Shown here: positions 1 to 8,758 of the stretch, piece by piece | Position numbering within the stretch: position 1 is the first letter of the stretch | Layout of the letters: each line of letters opens with the position of its first letter | Source of the DNA: an uncultured Prochlorococcus sp. | Lineage (GTDB): Bacteria > Cyanobacteriota > Cyanobacteriia > PCC-6307 > Cyanobiaceae | Assembly (NCBI GenBank): GCA_902526435.1 | Contig: CABZLA010000001.1 | Span: 39,635 to 103,634, forward strand | Direction: 5' to 3' | Length of the DNA: 64,000 nucleotides | Position numbers and translations under genes: made by a program | The notes under the pieces: generated by a model | Told to the model about the DNA's origin: nothing | Database searches by the model: none | The model's input: the letters and a program-made list of their open reading frames with translations, nothing else

Positions 1-451
1 AGAGGCAACAGAACTAACTGGATTAAAAGGCCATTCTCTTGATTTAATGAGAGATAGACACTGGAGTATGCCATTCTTAAATCCTCCTAAAAACAAAATA
101 GAAAAAATTAATATTTGTTGTAAAAGATTTGGTGTAGAAGTTTTTAAAGGTAATAGGATGAGTCACATGTTGTCAATTAATTCAAACAAGGGAAAAGCAA
201 TTAATGCGCTCAAAAAATATGCAAATAATCCGAATATTAAAATTATTGGTCTAGGAGATTCTCCTAATGATTTACCTTTATTGTTGAATTCAGATTACAA
301 AATTGTGATTCCTGGTCCTGATGGACCAAATTTGGAATTATTAGAGAAATTAAATCATCATAAATACACCCTAGCGACTGATCCAAATGGTTATGGTTGG
401 AAAAGTGAAATAAATAAGTTAATAAATAATTTAGTATTAAGTAAATTATGA
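1..451 (+). CDS. Glucosyl/mannosyl-3-phosphoglycerate phosphatase, 3' part
   Basis: The reading frame is open to the left edge, so the start lies outside the window and the first ATG at 47 is internal. The C-terminal HAD motif GLGDSPNDLPLL is present, and upstream residues (RDRHWSMPF) fit the HAD-IIB mannosyl/glucosyl-3-phosphoglycerate phosphatase family, which removes phosphate to give the compatible solutes glucosylglycerate or mannosylglycerate. The stop overlaps the glycerate kinase start by four bases (ATGA), implying translational coupling. Whether the substrate is glucosyl or mannosyl cannot be told from this fragment; glucosyl is more likely in marine picocyanobacteria. Confidence 0.8.
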   Translation, partial: EATELTGLKGHSLDLMRDRHWSMPFLNPPKNKIEKINICCKRFGVEVFKGNRMSHMLSINSNKGKAINALKKYANNPNIKIIGLGDSPNDLPLLLNSDYKIVIPGPDGPNLELLEKLNHHKYTLATDPNGYGWKSEINKLINNLVLSKL

Positions 452-1407
452 AAGATTTAAATATTGAATTTCCATTGGATGATTTTGAAAAATTAATTTC
501 TCAAATTGGATGGAGTTCATTAGATGAATGGTTTATGTTCTGGAATCTCAAGAAAGAGATACTCTTAATTGATAAGTTTTGGGATGATAATGTAAATGAT
601 GATTGGATTTGGGGATTGGCTTTACCCCTTTTATCACAAGCATATAAATTAAATAAAAAATCTCCTGAGAGGAATATTATTGGAATATCAGCTTTACCTG
701 GTACTGGGAAAACCACTTTAGGTAAATGGTTGGAGAGTATATCTTTAAAATTAAAATTTAAGTTATCTGTTATTTCTATTGATGATTTTTACCTACCATC
801 TGAAGAAATGAAATTTGCTATTAAAAATAATCCATGGAATGTATCCCGAGGTTTTCCTGGCAGCCACTCGATTGATTTAATGAAAGAGAAATTACTTAAA
901 TGGAAAACCGATGGACAATTAAATGTACCTGTTTTTGACAAGTCATTAAGAAATGGTTTAGGAGATAGAGCCTATTGGAGAGAGGAATCTCCTGATTTGC
1001 TAATAATTGAGGGATGGTTTTTAGGTGTTAAACCTTTATCAACAGATTCTGATTATTCAGTAAAAAAAATTTCACCTCCTTTAAGTGATCGTGAATTTTC
1101 TTACAGAGATAAAATACAAAATAATTTAAATCAATATTTAGACATATGGAATATGATTGATAAAATTTGGCATTTAAAACCTTTGAAATTTGAATATATG
1201 AATGAATGGAAATCTAATCAAGAAAAAAGTATGCAGGTTAAAAGAGGAAGTTCTCTTAAAGACGATAATTTGACTAATTTTCTTCGTATGTTAAATGTTT
1301 CTATCCCACATAAAAGTTTTGACGATATCAACTCGGATGTTTTATTGATGATAAATAAAGAGAGAAAGTTAATTAGAGTTGGATTAAATCAACATTTATC
1401 TAAATAA
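448..1407 (+). CDS. D-glycerate 3-kinase, plant/cyanobacterial type
   Basis: A 319-residue P-loop kinase with Walker A around residues 81-90 (SALPGTGKTT) and a downstream ISIDDFYLP stretch typical of the uridine-kinase-like fold used by plant-type glycerate kinases. The family phosphorylates D-glycerate to 3-phosphoglycerate, the last step of photorespiratory carbon recovery. It overlaps the upstream sugar-phosphoglycerate phosphatase by four bases, placing glycerate release and glycerate re-use in one operon. Length matches the family. The assignment rests on motif and context recognition. Confidence 0.82.
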   Translation: MKDLNIEFPLDDFEKLISQIGWSSLDEWFMFWNLKKEILLIDKFWDDNVNDDWIWGLALPLLSQAYKLNKKSPERNIIGISALPGTGKTTLGKWLESISLKLKFKLSVISIDDFYLPSEEMKFAIKNNPWNVSRGFPGSHSIDLMKEKLLKWKTDGQLNVPVFDKSLRNGLGDRAYWREESPDLLIIEGWFLGVKPLSTDSDYSVKKISPPLSDREFSYRDKIQNNLNQYLDIWNMIDKIWHLKPLKFEYMNEWKSNQEKSMQVKRGSSLKDDNLTNFLRMLNVSIPHKSFDDINSDVLLMINKERKLIRVGLNQHLSK

Positions 1408-1483
1408 TTTTTTATTTAGTTGTTTTTTATACATTTTCAATCAATTTACTTGGTGTTTAATATAGTTAATTTTATTATTTTAG

Positions 1484-1711
1484 ATGATTGAGTTTTCCTA
1501 TAAAAATGAAGGCTCCAGAATGGTAGTGTTGAGATGCATAGGCCCTTCAAATTTTTTTTTAGAAAGAGTTTTATTTCCGACAGATATTCTATCTTTTATG
1601 GCTCCTAAAGATTCAAGAGTTGAAATTTGGGGTAATGAATTATATGGTCCTAAACTAGAAGAAAGAATAAGAATTTCATCTGAGAATGAAGATGCAACTT
1701 TAGTTGCTTAA
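1484..1711 (+). CDS. DUF1830 family small protein
   Basis: A 75-residue soluble protein with the DUF1830 pattern: a short leader, then MVVLRCIGPSNFFLERVLFP and a central FMAPKDSRVEIW segment. This family is found in cyanobacteria and has no known function. The gene sits alone on the forward strand after glycerate kinase, with 76 bases of AT-rich leader and no clear Shine-Dalgarno sequence. Confidence 0.8.
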   Translation: MIEFSYKNEGSRMVVLRCIGPSNFFLERVLFPTDILSFMAPKDSRVEIWGNELYGPKLEERIRISSENEDATLVA

Positions 1712-1805
1712 TTCGTTTAACTATTAATGTCTTCGAGTCAGAATTTTTTAACGACCTAGATTATTTTTATTGATATTATTATTATTATATATTTAGTTTA
1801 GTATA

Positions 1806-1931
1806 ATGATTCATTTTGCTTCTTTTGCCATAGGAGGTTTTGTTCCTTCAGCAGCTATTGCGGGTGTTCTAGTTTTGATTGGTCTTGGAGCATTTTTTTA
1901 TCTGGGATTGAAAGGACCAACAGATTATTAA
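1806..1931 (+). CDS. Small single-helix membrane protein (41 aa)
   Basis: ATG at 1806 opens a 41-codon frame ending in TAA. The product has a short N-terminus, one hydrophobic helix (about residues 15-34, rich in Ala, Val, Gly and Leu) and the tail GLKGPTDY. The shape is that of small photosystem or cytochrome b6f subunits, but I do not recognise a named one. Codon use matches neighbouring genes. No Shine-Dalgarno is visible. Whether it is expressed is not shown by the sequence alone. Confidence 0.65.
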   Translation: MIHFASFAIGGFVPSAAIAGVLVLIGLGAFFYLGLKGPTDY

Positions 1932-1964
1932 TAATATAAAAAATATCAAATAGACATAATTACG

Positions 1965-2099
1965 ATGAATCTTACAATAGTGCTTTTTATAATTAGTTTG
2001 CCTTTTGTATTACTATCAGTATATTTTGGAACGAAAAATGATTTTTACGAAAGTGAAAATTATAAAGGTGATGGATGTGCTCATGATGTGAAGAGATAA
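1965..2099 (+). CDS. Small membrane-anchored protein (44 aa)
   Basis: ATG at 1965, TAA at 2097-2099. The product has an N-terminal hydrophobic helix (about residues 3-20) followed by a polar tail with one Cys and ends KGDGCAHDVKR. It follows the 41-residue protein by 33 bases in the same direction, so the two could be co-transcribed. Not recognised as a named family. It ends three bases before the stop of the convergent secreted-protein gene. Confidence 0.55.
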   Translation: MNLTIVLFIISLPFVLLSVYFGTKNDFYESENYKGDGCAHDVKR

Positions 2100-2101
2100 T
2101 A

Positions 2102-2380
2102 TTATTTATAGATTCCGCCATATATACAAGTCCATTTATTATCAAATTGCCAGACAGGCATATAAATTTCTTTTGAGATTTTATCCCCAGCTTTTTCACA
2201 AGCCTCGATATCTTTCATTGGAATAGCGTATAATGAAGGGCTAGTTATTCCACTTACCTCAGGTCTTCCTCCTGGTCCTTGTCTATAGGTTCCAATTACT
2301 AACCAATAATCAGCTTTTACAGTCTCAGAAAATATGAAAAGATTTAGAAAAATAAATATTTTTAAAACGTATTTATTCAT
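2102..2380 (-). CDS. Secreted hypothetical protein, 92 aa
   Basis: The N-terminus has a signal peptide-like shape: basic MNKYVLK, a hydrophobic stretch FIFLNLFIF, then a possible cleavage near KADYW. The mature part is about 68 residues with two cysteines (in EACEK and KWTCIYGG) that could form a disulfide in the periplasm. I do not recognise the family; similar small exported proteins occur in Prochlorococcus and Synechococcus. It is transcribed alone, divergent from uppP. Confidence 0.7.
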   Translation of the reverse strand: MNKYVLKIFIFLNLFIFSETVKADYWLVIGTYRQGPGGRPEVSGITSPSLYAIPMKDIEACEKAGDKISKEIYMPVWQFDNKWTCIYGGIYK

Positions 2381-2469
2381 GTTATTTTTATCTTTGCTTT
2401 TTTAATAACAATTTAAATTGTATTGTATTTAATTGATATTATTATAGAAAAAAAATTAATTAAAAAATA

Positions 2470-3288
2470 TTGGAATTTTTAAAATTTATTTTTTATGGAA
2501 TAATCCAAGGTTTAACAGAATTTATACCTGTAAGTAGCACTGCACATTTAAAAATAATATCTTTATTATTTGGAATTAATGATCCTGGTTCCTCTGTTTC
2601 TGCAATCATACAAATCGGAAGTGTTTTCGCAATACTTTGGTATTTTAGGAAAAGCATTTTTAATTTTAAAAGTACAAATTCTATAAAACTAAAAAATTCA
2701 TTTTTGTTCAGTAAGTTATATAAATCTATCATTATAGGTACAATTCCAATTGTTTTTATTGGTATAGTTATAAAGATGTTTGTTCCAGGATTCTCTGATT
2801 CATTTTTACGTTCAAATCTTTCAATAGCTTTAGTATCTATATTGATGTCTTTAATAATGCTTTTTGCAGATATTTCGACTAATAAACTAATTAATTTAAA
2901 TAATCATAAATATCGTAATAGTTTTTATATAGGAATTGCCCAAGCTTTATCTATTATTCCAGGTGTATCTCGTTCTGGAGTTACTATTTCTATGGCACTC
3001 TTATCTGGATGGGATAGAAAAAATGCAGCTAAATTTTCATTTCTACTTGGTATTCCTTCAATTTCTCTTGCAGCTTTTGTTGAGTTTTTAAGTTCACTAA
3101 ATCATTTTTCAGCATTTCCATTCCTTCCTCTATTTGCTGGATTAATTACAACTTTCTTCTCTTCTCTATTAGCCATCAATTTTTTAATAAAGTATGTTTC
3201 CTCTCATGGACTCAAAATATTTGTTTATTATCGGTTGATGTTCGGAATCTTGATTCTTTTCAATTTAAAGCAATTTAAATTAAATTAA
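2470..3288 (+). CDS. uppP: Undecaprenyl-diphosphatase UppP/BacA
   Basis: A 272-residue polytopic membrane protein carrying both BacA/UppP signature regions: GIIQGLTEFIPVSSTAHL at the N-terminus (with the conserved Glu) and GVSRSGVTISMAL near residue 165. It dephosphorylates undecaprenyl pyrophosphate to recycle the lipid carrier for peptidoglycan and O-antigen synthesis. The start is a TTG at 2470; the next residues (EFLKF) begin exactly where homologues begin, so the TTG is favoured. Single gene with AT-rich promoter region to the left. Confidence 0.95.
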   Translation: MEFLKFIFYGIIQGLTEFIPVSSTAHLKIISLLFGINDPGSSVSAIIQIGSVFAILWYFRKSIFNFKSTNSIKLKNSFLFSKLYKSIIIGTIPIVFIGIVIKMFVPGFSDSFLRSNLSIALVSILMSLIMLFADISTNKLINLNNHKYRNSFYIGIAQALSIIPGVSRSGVTISMALLSGWDRKNAAKFSFLLGIPSISLAAFVEFLSSLNHFSAFPFLPLFAGLITTFFSSLLAINFLIKYVSSHGLKIFVYYRLMFGILILFNLKQFKLN

Positions 3289-3331
3289 ATCAATACTTCT
3301 ATGTTACTGTTTTTTAAATATTATTTTACGG

Positions 3332-3490
3332 ATGATTTTTTTTATATCATATCAACTAGGAGAGGTTGAAGTTTCTAATCTTACTATAATTATATGTGCA
3401 ATTTTTTCTTCATTTACTTTCATCGCTGTTGGAATAAGTTCTTATAAACTGTACAAATCATTAATAAATAAAGATGATTCTGAATCTTAA
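3332..3490 (+). CDS. Small single-helix membrane protein (52 aa)
   Basis: ATG at 3332 opens 52 codons. An acidic N-terminal part (ISYQLGEVEV) is followed by a transmembrane helix (about residues 17-36) and a lysine/aspartate-rich tail. The stop abuts the 3' end of the reverse-strand tRNA-Pro directly. No family recognised; the clean start, coding-like composition and conserved-looking helix favour a real gene. Confidence 0.55.
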   Translation: MIFFISYQLGEVEVSNLTIIICAIFSSFTFIAVGISSYKLYKSLINKDDSES

Positions 3491-3564
3491 TCGGAACGGC
3501 GGGATTTGAACCCACGACCCCCACTACCCCAAAGTGGTGCGCTACCAAACTGCGCTACGCCCCG
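3491..3564 (-). tRNA. tRNA-Pro (anticodon GGG)
   Basis: The reverse complement folds as a 74-base cloverleaf. The acceptor stem CGGGGCG pairs with CGTTCCG (two G-U pairs), the D arm contains GCGCAGTTTGGTAGCGC, the anticodon stem CCACT/AGTGG encloses loop TTGGGGT (anticodon GGG), and the T arm is GTGGG/TTCAAAT/CCCGC. The discriminator base is A and CCA is not encoded. Confidence 0.95.
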
Positions 3565-3591
3565 TATTGATACTATAAATATAAAAGACTT

Positions 3592-4320
3592 TTAATTGTT
3601 AATATCAATAGGTTTATTATTAGATCTCAATACACATTTATCAATGTCCCAATTGAAATTATCCCAGATTTTTGTTGGGAGTTTGTAATTACAGTTATTG
3701 AAACTTCCTAACTTTACTTTAGTAGGAGATGCCGAACAATATTGCCTACTACCTTCTAAAGCTAAATACTGCTGATGATAGTCTTCAGCGTAGTAATAAG
3801 TATCAATTTTTTTAATCTCTGTTTCTATGTGCCCTAAATTATTTTTGTAAAGTTCTTTTTGGAAAGCTTCTTTGCTCGAGTAAATTTTGTCTTTATTCCT
3901 GTCATTCTTATAGTAAATTGTTGATCTATATTGAGTTCCCATATCATTACCTTGTCTATTTTTTTGGGTTGGGTTATGACATTCCCAGAACATTTTTAAT
4001 AAATCGCTAATATCTATTTCATTTATATTCCAAACAACCCTTACAACTTCTGCGTGACCGGTCATACCAGAGCAAACTTCGTAGTAAGTTGGGTTTTTCT
4101 TCTCTCCTCCTGCATAACCAACGGATGTCGTAATAACTCCAGGAAGTTTCCAGAAACATTTTTCTGCACCCCAAAAACAACCACATCCAAATATTATTTC
4201 ATCCGCTTGAGATTTTGGTAACTCTTTTATATCAGTCATTAGTATTCTGTGGAGGAAATTTGTTTCATTTGCTGAAACTGATTTATCGTTTGTCATAAGT
4301 TTTTTAAGAAATTCAAACAT
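3592..4320 (-). CDS. msrA: Peptide-methionine (S)-S-oxide reductase MsrA
   Basis: 242 residues with the MsrA catalytic motif GCGCFWGAE after a roughly 45-residue leader, then TSVGYAGG, GHAEVVRV and GTQYRSTIY, all diagnostic. It reduces methionine-S-sulfoxide in proteins and protects against oxidative damage. The N-terminal leader before the catalytic Cys is longer than in the shortest MsrA forms and shows no clear signal peptide. Single gene, 31 bases downstream of the ABC exporter gene. Confidence 0.95.
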   Translation of the reverse strand: MFEFLKKLMTNDKSVSANETNFLHRILMTDIKELPKSQADEIIFGCGCFWGAEKCFWKLPGVITTSVGYAGGEKKNPTYYEVCSGMTGHAEVVRVVWNINEIDISDLLKMFWECHNPTQKNRQGNDMGTQYRSTIYYKNDRNKDKIYSSKEAFQKELYKNNLGHIETEIKKIDTYYYAEDYHQQYLALEGSRQYCSASPTKVKLGSFNNCNYKLPTKIWDNFNWDIDKCVLRSNNKPIDINN

Positions 4321-4351
4321 CTTTAGTATGTATTTAATTAAAAAGTCTTTT

Positions 4352-6097
4352 TCAACTTTCTATTTTATTAGTAGCTATTTCTCTTTCCCAAAGTTTTTTA
4401 TATAGTCCATTGGTTGTTATCAAATCTTTATGTATACCCTCCTGCACAATTTCACCTTTATCCATCACAAGTACCCTATCACATGTTGCTGCCACGGATA
4501 GTTGATGACTAATCATCAATATTGTTTTACTTTTGTTTGATCTCATCTCCTCGATAATTTTCGCAGCAGTTTTATTGTCAACACTTGCCAAAGCATCATC
4601 TAGCACTATTACAGATGCCTCAACTAAAAGTGCTCTTCCTAAAGCTGTTCTTTGTCGTTGCCCCCCACTCAGCGTAATACCTCTTTCACCTACGATTGTT
4701 TTAAAACCTTCTGGAAAACTATTAATATCATCTATTAATCCTGCATTTACTGCGCTTTTTTTTACTATATTTTTAGAAGCTTTTGGATCTCCAAATTTTA
4801 AATTTTCTGAAATTGTAGATGTAAATAAAAATGCTTCTTGAGGGACTATAGCAATGTGTTTTCTTAAATCTCTTAATTTAATGTTCTTAATATCAATATT
4901 ATCTAAAAATAATTGTCCATCGGGTATTTTAATAGTTCTACCTAATGATTTAGCTAAGGTAGTTTTTCCACATCCTACTGGACCGACTATAGCAATAAGT
5001 TCTCCGGGATTGATTTTGAAATTTAGTCTATTTAATGAGTTAAATTTTGCCCCTTCGTATCTTATTTTTAAGTTTTTTGCCTCAATAAAACCTTTAACTT
5101 TTTTCTTTAGGAATTTAGTTTTTGGTTTATCAATAATTTTTGGATTGTTTTGAAATATTTCCTCAACTCTATCAAGACTAACTTGTCCCAATTGAAAAGT
5201 ATTTAATGTAAATCCTAATAGAGCTGTTGGAAATACAAGTCTTTCAACAAATAATATTAATGCAACTAGTCCACCAATTGTGATGAATCCATTTTCTAGT
5301 TGAGAGGTCCCTAGACCTAAAAGTATCAATAATGAAATTGAAGAAATACCTTGTAATAGTGGAAATAGTATGCTTGCTGTTCTTGCAAGCTTTATCGCTG
5401 AATTGCGATAAGCCTTATTGTAATTATTAAATTCTTTTTTTTCAGCCTCTTCTTGTGCATAAATTTTAATAGCGCTTATACCTGATAAATCTTCTTGAAT
5501 CAAATCACTTAGTTTGGAAAGTGATTCTTGCTGAATTTTTCTTTGACTCACCATTCTTCCTCCAAATAAGCTAACTATTACTAAAATTAATGGAAATATC
5601 ATTAATGCAGCTACTGTCAATGTTTTATTAATCGATAGCATTGAAGGTATTGTTAGAGAATAAGCCAAAACGATGTTGCATAAACTTAAGACTGTAAAAC
5701 CTAAGAGTCTTCTGATATTTTCTACATCACTAGTAGCTCTACTAATGATATCTCCACTACCTTTTTTTTGTATCCAATCAGGGTCTTGTATTAGTAAGTG
5801 ATCAAATAATTTTTGACGAAGATTTACTTCAACTTTTCTTCCTATACCAAATACAATTTGCCTAGAAAATAATCTTATAAGACCCATGCATGTTGCTAAA
5901 AACATTAAAAATAATGATTTTGTTATAACGAAACTGGAGGAAAATCCATCTTTTAACTGATCTATTATATTTTTGACTTCTAAAGGAATTAGGATGCTTA
6001 AAATATTAACTACTAGGAGAGCAATCCCACCATATAAAAATTCTTTTTTGTATGGTTTTAGATACTTAAATATAACTTTCAATTTAAGATTCTTCAT
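4352..6097 (-). CDS. ABC exporter half-transporter (TMD-NBD fusion)
   Basis: 581 residues. An N-terminal six-helix exporter membrane domain (about residues 15-300) is followed by an ATPase domain: Walker A GPVGCGKTT (372-380), Q-loop VPQEAF, signature LSGGQRQRT (476-484) and Walker B VIVLDD (496-501). The usual catalytic glutamate after Walker B is Asp501, as in MdlA-type halves of heterodimeric exporters. A partner half is not adjacent. Substrate is not deducible; a multidrug or lipid export role is likely. Confidence 0.9.
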   Translation of the reverse strand: MKNLKLKVIFKYLKPYKKEFLYGGIALLVVNILSILIPLEVKNIIDQLKDGFSSSFVITKSLFLMFLATCMGLIRLFSRQIVFGIGRKVEVNLRQKLFDHLLIQDPDWIQKKGSGDIISRATSDVENIRRLLGFTVLSLCNIVLAYSLTIPSMLSINKTLTVAALMIFPLILVIVSLFGGRMVSQRKIQQESLSKLSDLIQEDLSGISAIKIYAQEEAEKKEFNNYNKAYRNSAIKLARTASILFPLLQGISSISLLILLGLGTSQLENGFITIGGLVALILFVERLVFPTALLGFTLNTFQLGQVSLDRVEEIFQNNPKIIDKPKTKFLKKKVKGFIEAKNLKIRYEGAKFNSLNRLNFKINPGELIAIVGPVGCGKTTLAKSLGRTIKIPDGQLFLDNIDIKNIKLRDLRKHIAIVPQEAFLFTSTISENLKFGDPKASKNIVKKSAVNAGLIDDINSFPEGFKTIVGERGITLSGGQRQRTALGRALLVEASVIVLDDALASVDNKTAAKIIEEMRSNKSKTILMISHQLSVAATCDRVLVMDKGEIVQEGIHKDLITTNGLYKKLWEREIATNKIES

Positions 6098-6179
6098 TTA
6101 AAATTTCCCATATGATTAAGATAATGTTTCATTTTCGAATATGTGAGCTAGTTTTATAAATGATTTCTTTTTTTTTATT

Positions 6180-6476
6180 ATGAGCAATGAACAAACTCAT
6201 CCTCTGCATGCAACTGATAAAAAGATTATAGATTCACTTATATCTAAGAAGATACCTGATGATTTTGACTTAATTAATTTAGCTAGATTAATTAATAGAT
6301 ATGATAATTTTCCTGGTGAAATGGAGATAAAAGATGATATTGAAAAAATACTAAAATTTTGGTGCATAACAAAAGATATTCTTTTTTTAAAAACTAAAAA
6401 ATTATGGTCAAATAATTTTAGACCTTCTAATACGAATAAAGATTTAGTCGGCTCCGGTTTTGATACTTCTAATTGA
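6180..6476 (+). CDS. DUF3288 family protein
   Basis: 98 residues starting with QTHPLHATDKKIIDSL and containing NLARLINRY, FPGEMEIKDD and a C-terminal LKFWCITK segment, the pattern of cyanobacterial DUF3288 proteins. No function is known. Predicted soluble and helical. It lies 30 bases upstream of trpD on the same strand and may be co-transcribed with it. Confidence 0.82.
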   Translation: MSNEQTHPLHATDKKIIDSLISKKIPDDFDLINLARLINRYDNFPGEMEIKDDIEKILKFWCITKDILFLKTKKLWSNNFRPSNTNKDLVGSGFDTSN

Positions 6477-6506
6477 GAAAGGAAACCTTAAATCCACCAA
6501 AGATAA

Positions 6507-7538
6507 ATGTCTATCACTAAAACAAATTCTGAAATTCTCAACCAATTATTATATGGCCATGACCTTGATGCTAAGACATCAATTACTTTGATGAAAAGAT
6601 GGCTAAATGATGAAATTTTGGAGGTTCAAACAGGAGCTTTTTTGAGTGCATTGAGAGCTAAAGGAGTTTCAGGAATTGAATTATCTTCTATGGCAGATGT
6701 ACTATTGAATGCTTGTAAATTGCCTATCGAACGTCCCAACTTATTTATGGTTGATACTTGTGGTACTGGTGGTGATGGGGCTAATACTTTTAATATTTCA
6801 ACTGCTGTTGCATTTGTCGCCTCATCATGTGGTGTAAATATTGCAAAACACGGAAATAAAAGTGCTAGTGGAAAAGTTGGCTCGGCTGATGTTTTGTTAA
6901 ACCTTGGGATTAATTTAAATTCTTCTTTAGATAAGGTTATTTCTGCAATAGATCAAATTGGGATAACTTTTTTATTTGCTCCTGTTTGGCATAAATCATT
7001 AGTTAAATTAGCTCCTTTGAGAAAGGCTCTTGGCATAAGAACAGTTTTTAATCAACTGGGTCCATTAGTAAATCCTTTAAGACCAAATGCTCAAGTTTTA
7101 GGAGTTGCTTCTGAAGAATTACTTAATCCTATGGCTTCTGCTTTGAGCAGAATGGAAATGGATAGAGCAATTGTTGTGCATGGCTATGGTGGCTTAGATG
7201 AGGCTTCATTAGAGGGGGATAATAAAATAATATTTGTAGATAAAGGTAAGCTTAAACACTCTAAAATAAATGTCGCAGACTTTAATTATCAAAACACTTC
7301 AAATAATGATTTAATTGTGTCAAATGATGAGTCTTATGAAGACATATTAATATCTGTTTTGAATGGTTCAGGTCAAAAGGCTCATATGGATGTAGTCGCT
7401 TTAAATACAGCATTAGTACTCTGGGTCGCAGGAATTGAAGATGATATTGAAAAGGGTTTTAAAAAAGCTTTGTTCTCTATGAGTAAAGCAAAACCTTGGG
7501 ATAAATTTTTGCTTTTGAAAAACTATCTCGAATCATAA
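6507..7538 (+). CDS. trpD: Anthranilate phosphoribosyltransferase
   Basis: 343 residues, the usual length. The PRPP-binding motif [17 protein letters not shown] is intact near residue 83, followed by [17 protein letters not shown] and the [19 protein letters not shown] stretch of the family. It joins anthranilate and PRPP in the second committed step of tryptophan biosynthesis. It is followed 14 bases later by carA, suggesting an operon linking tryptophan and pyrimidine/arginine supply. Confidence 0.97.
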   Translation: MSITKTNSEILNQLLYGHDLDAKTSITLMKRWLNDEILEVQTGAFLSALRAKGVSGIELSSMADVLLNACKLPIERPNLFMVDTCGTGGDGANTFNISTAVAFVASSCGVNIAKHGNKSASGKVGSADVLLNLGINLNSSLDKVISAIDQIGITFLFAPVWHKSLVKLAPLRKALGIRTVFNQLGPLVNPLRPNAQVLGVASEELLNPMASALSRMEMDRAIVVHGYGGLDEASLEGDNKIIFVDKGKLKHSKINVADFNYQNTSNNDLIVSNDESYEDILISVLNGSGQKAHMDVVALNTALVLWVAGIEDDIEKGFKKALFSMSKAKPWDKFLLLKNYLES

Positions 7539-7552
7539 GAAATTTTTATTTA

Positions 7553-8692
7553 ATGAATCATCCTTTTAAGAAAAATGCAAAACTTGTTTTGAGTAACGGG
7601 ATTACTTTTACAGGTTATTCATTTGGTGCGATGGGTTCAACTGTTGGTGAAATTGTTTTTAATACGGGAATGTCTGGTTATCAGGAAGTAATTACCGATC
7701 CAAGTTATTTTGGCCAGATCCTTACATTTACTTATCCAGAGATTGGTAATACAGGAATAAATTTCGAAGATTCAGAATCGGATCAATCTGTCAAAGGTTT
7801 AATTGTGCGTAATTATTCAAATAATAATAGTAATTGGAGATCTAAATTAAAATTTAATCAGTGGTTAGTAGAAAAAAATATTATTGGACTTTATGGAGTT
7901 GATACTAGAGCACTTGTTAAGATTTTAAGATCTTATGGTTCGATGAATGGACTTATTACAACAGAAAAGAATGGTCTTGATAGTTGTCTTGAAATTATTT
8001 CTAATACTCCTAATATGAAAGGTTTAAATTTAGCTAAAGAAGTTTCAACAAAGGAAATTTACATTTCTAAAGAAATTACCACTACTGATTTTGATGTTAG
8101 AGAAAGTATTCATAAGAATTTAAAAAAATTCAAAGTTGTTGCGATTGATTTTGGTATTAAAAAATCAATTCTCAATAGATTAGTTTCACATGGATGTGAA
8201 ATATTAGTTTTGCCTTCAAATTCATCTTTTGAAGATGTTTTAAGTCATAATCCTGAAGGAATATTTTTCTCAAATGGTCCAGGGGATCCTTCATCTGTTC
8301 TTGATGGTATTAATTTAGCTAAATTACTTATAAATTATGGGAAAATTCCTATGTTTGGTATTTGTCTTGGTCATCAAATATTTGGTTTAGCATTAGGTGG
8401 AAAAACTTACAAATTACCTTTTGGACATCGTGGATTAAATCATCCTTGTGGTAAGAATAATAATATTGAAATAACAAGTCAGAATCATGGCTTTGCTGTA
8501 GATCCAAATTCTTTATCCAATAAGATAGTTGAAATAACTCACTTTAATCTTAATGATAAAACTGTTGCTGGATTGAAACTTATAGATAAGCCTATATTTA
8601 GTGTTCAATATCACCCAGAAGCAAGTCCAGGACCTCATGACTCAGATTATTTATTTGAAAAATTTGTTTCTCTAATGTTAGAGAGATGTTGA
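7553..8692 (+). CDS. carA: Carbamoyl-phosphate synthase small subunit
   Basis: 379 residues with the N-terminal CPSase small-chain domain (GYSFGAMGSTVGEIVFNTGM) and a C-terminal class I glutamine amidotransferase domain. The catalytic Cys is in FGICLGHQ and the His/Glu pair in QYHPEASPGPHDS. It releases ammonia from glutamine for the large subunit CarB (not in this window) to make carbamoyl phosphate for arginine and pyrimidines. Confidence 0.97.
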   Translation: MNHPFKKNAKLVLSNGITFTGYSFGAMGSTVGEIVFNTGMSGYQEVITDPSYFGQILTFTYPEIGNTGINFEDSESDQSVKGLIVRNYSNNNSNWRSKLKFNQWLVEKNIIGLYGVDTRALVKILRSYGSMNGLITTEKNGLDSCLEIISNTPNMKGLNLAKEVSTKEIYISKEITTTDFDVRESIHKNLKKFKVVAIDFGIKKSILNRLVSHGCEILVLPSNSSFEDVLSHNPEGIFFSNGPGDPSSVLDGINLAKLLINYGKIPMFGICLGHQIFGLALGGKTYKLPFGHRGLNHPCGKNNNIEITSQNHGFAVDPNSLSNKIVEITHFNLNDKTVAGLKLIDKPIFSVQYHPEASPGPHDSDYLFEKFVSLMLERC

Positions 8693-8758
8693 CATATCGA
8701 TTCTTTTTGATTTGATAATTACAATTAGAAAATTAAAATTTTTTGGAGGGATAAAATC

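Noticed and set aside
1993..2199. Reverse-strand frame across the small protein at 1965
   Set aside because: It overlaps two better-supported genes and has no protein features.
4533..5153. Forward open frames opposite the ABC exporter gene
   Set aside because: Antisense to a well-conserved gene, no recognisable domain; explained by low stop-codon density opposite the coding strand.
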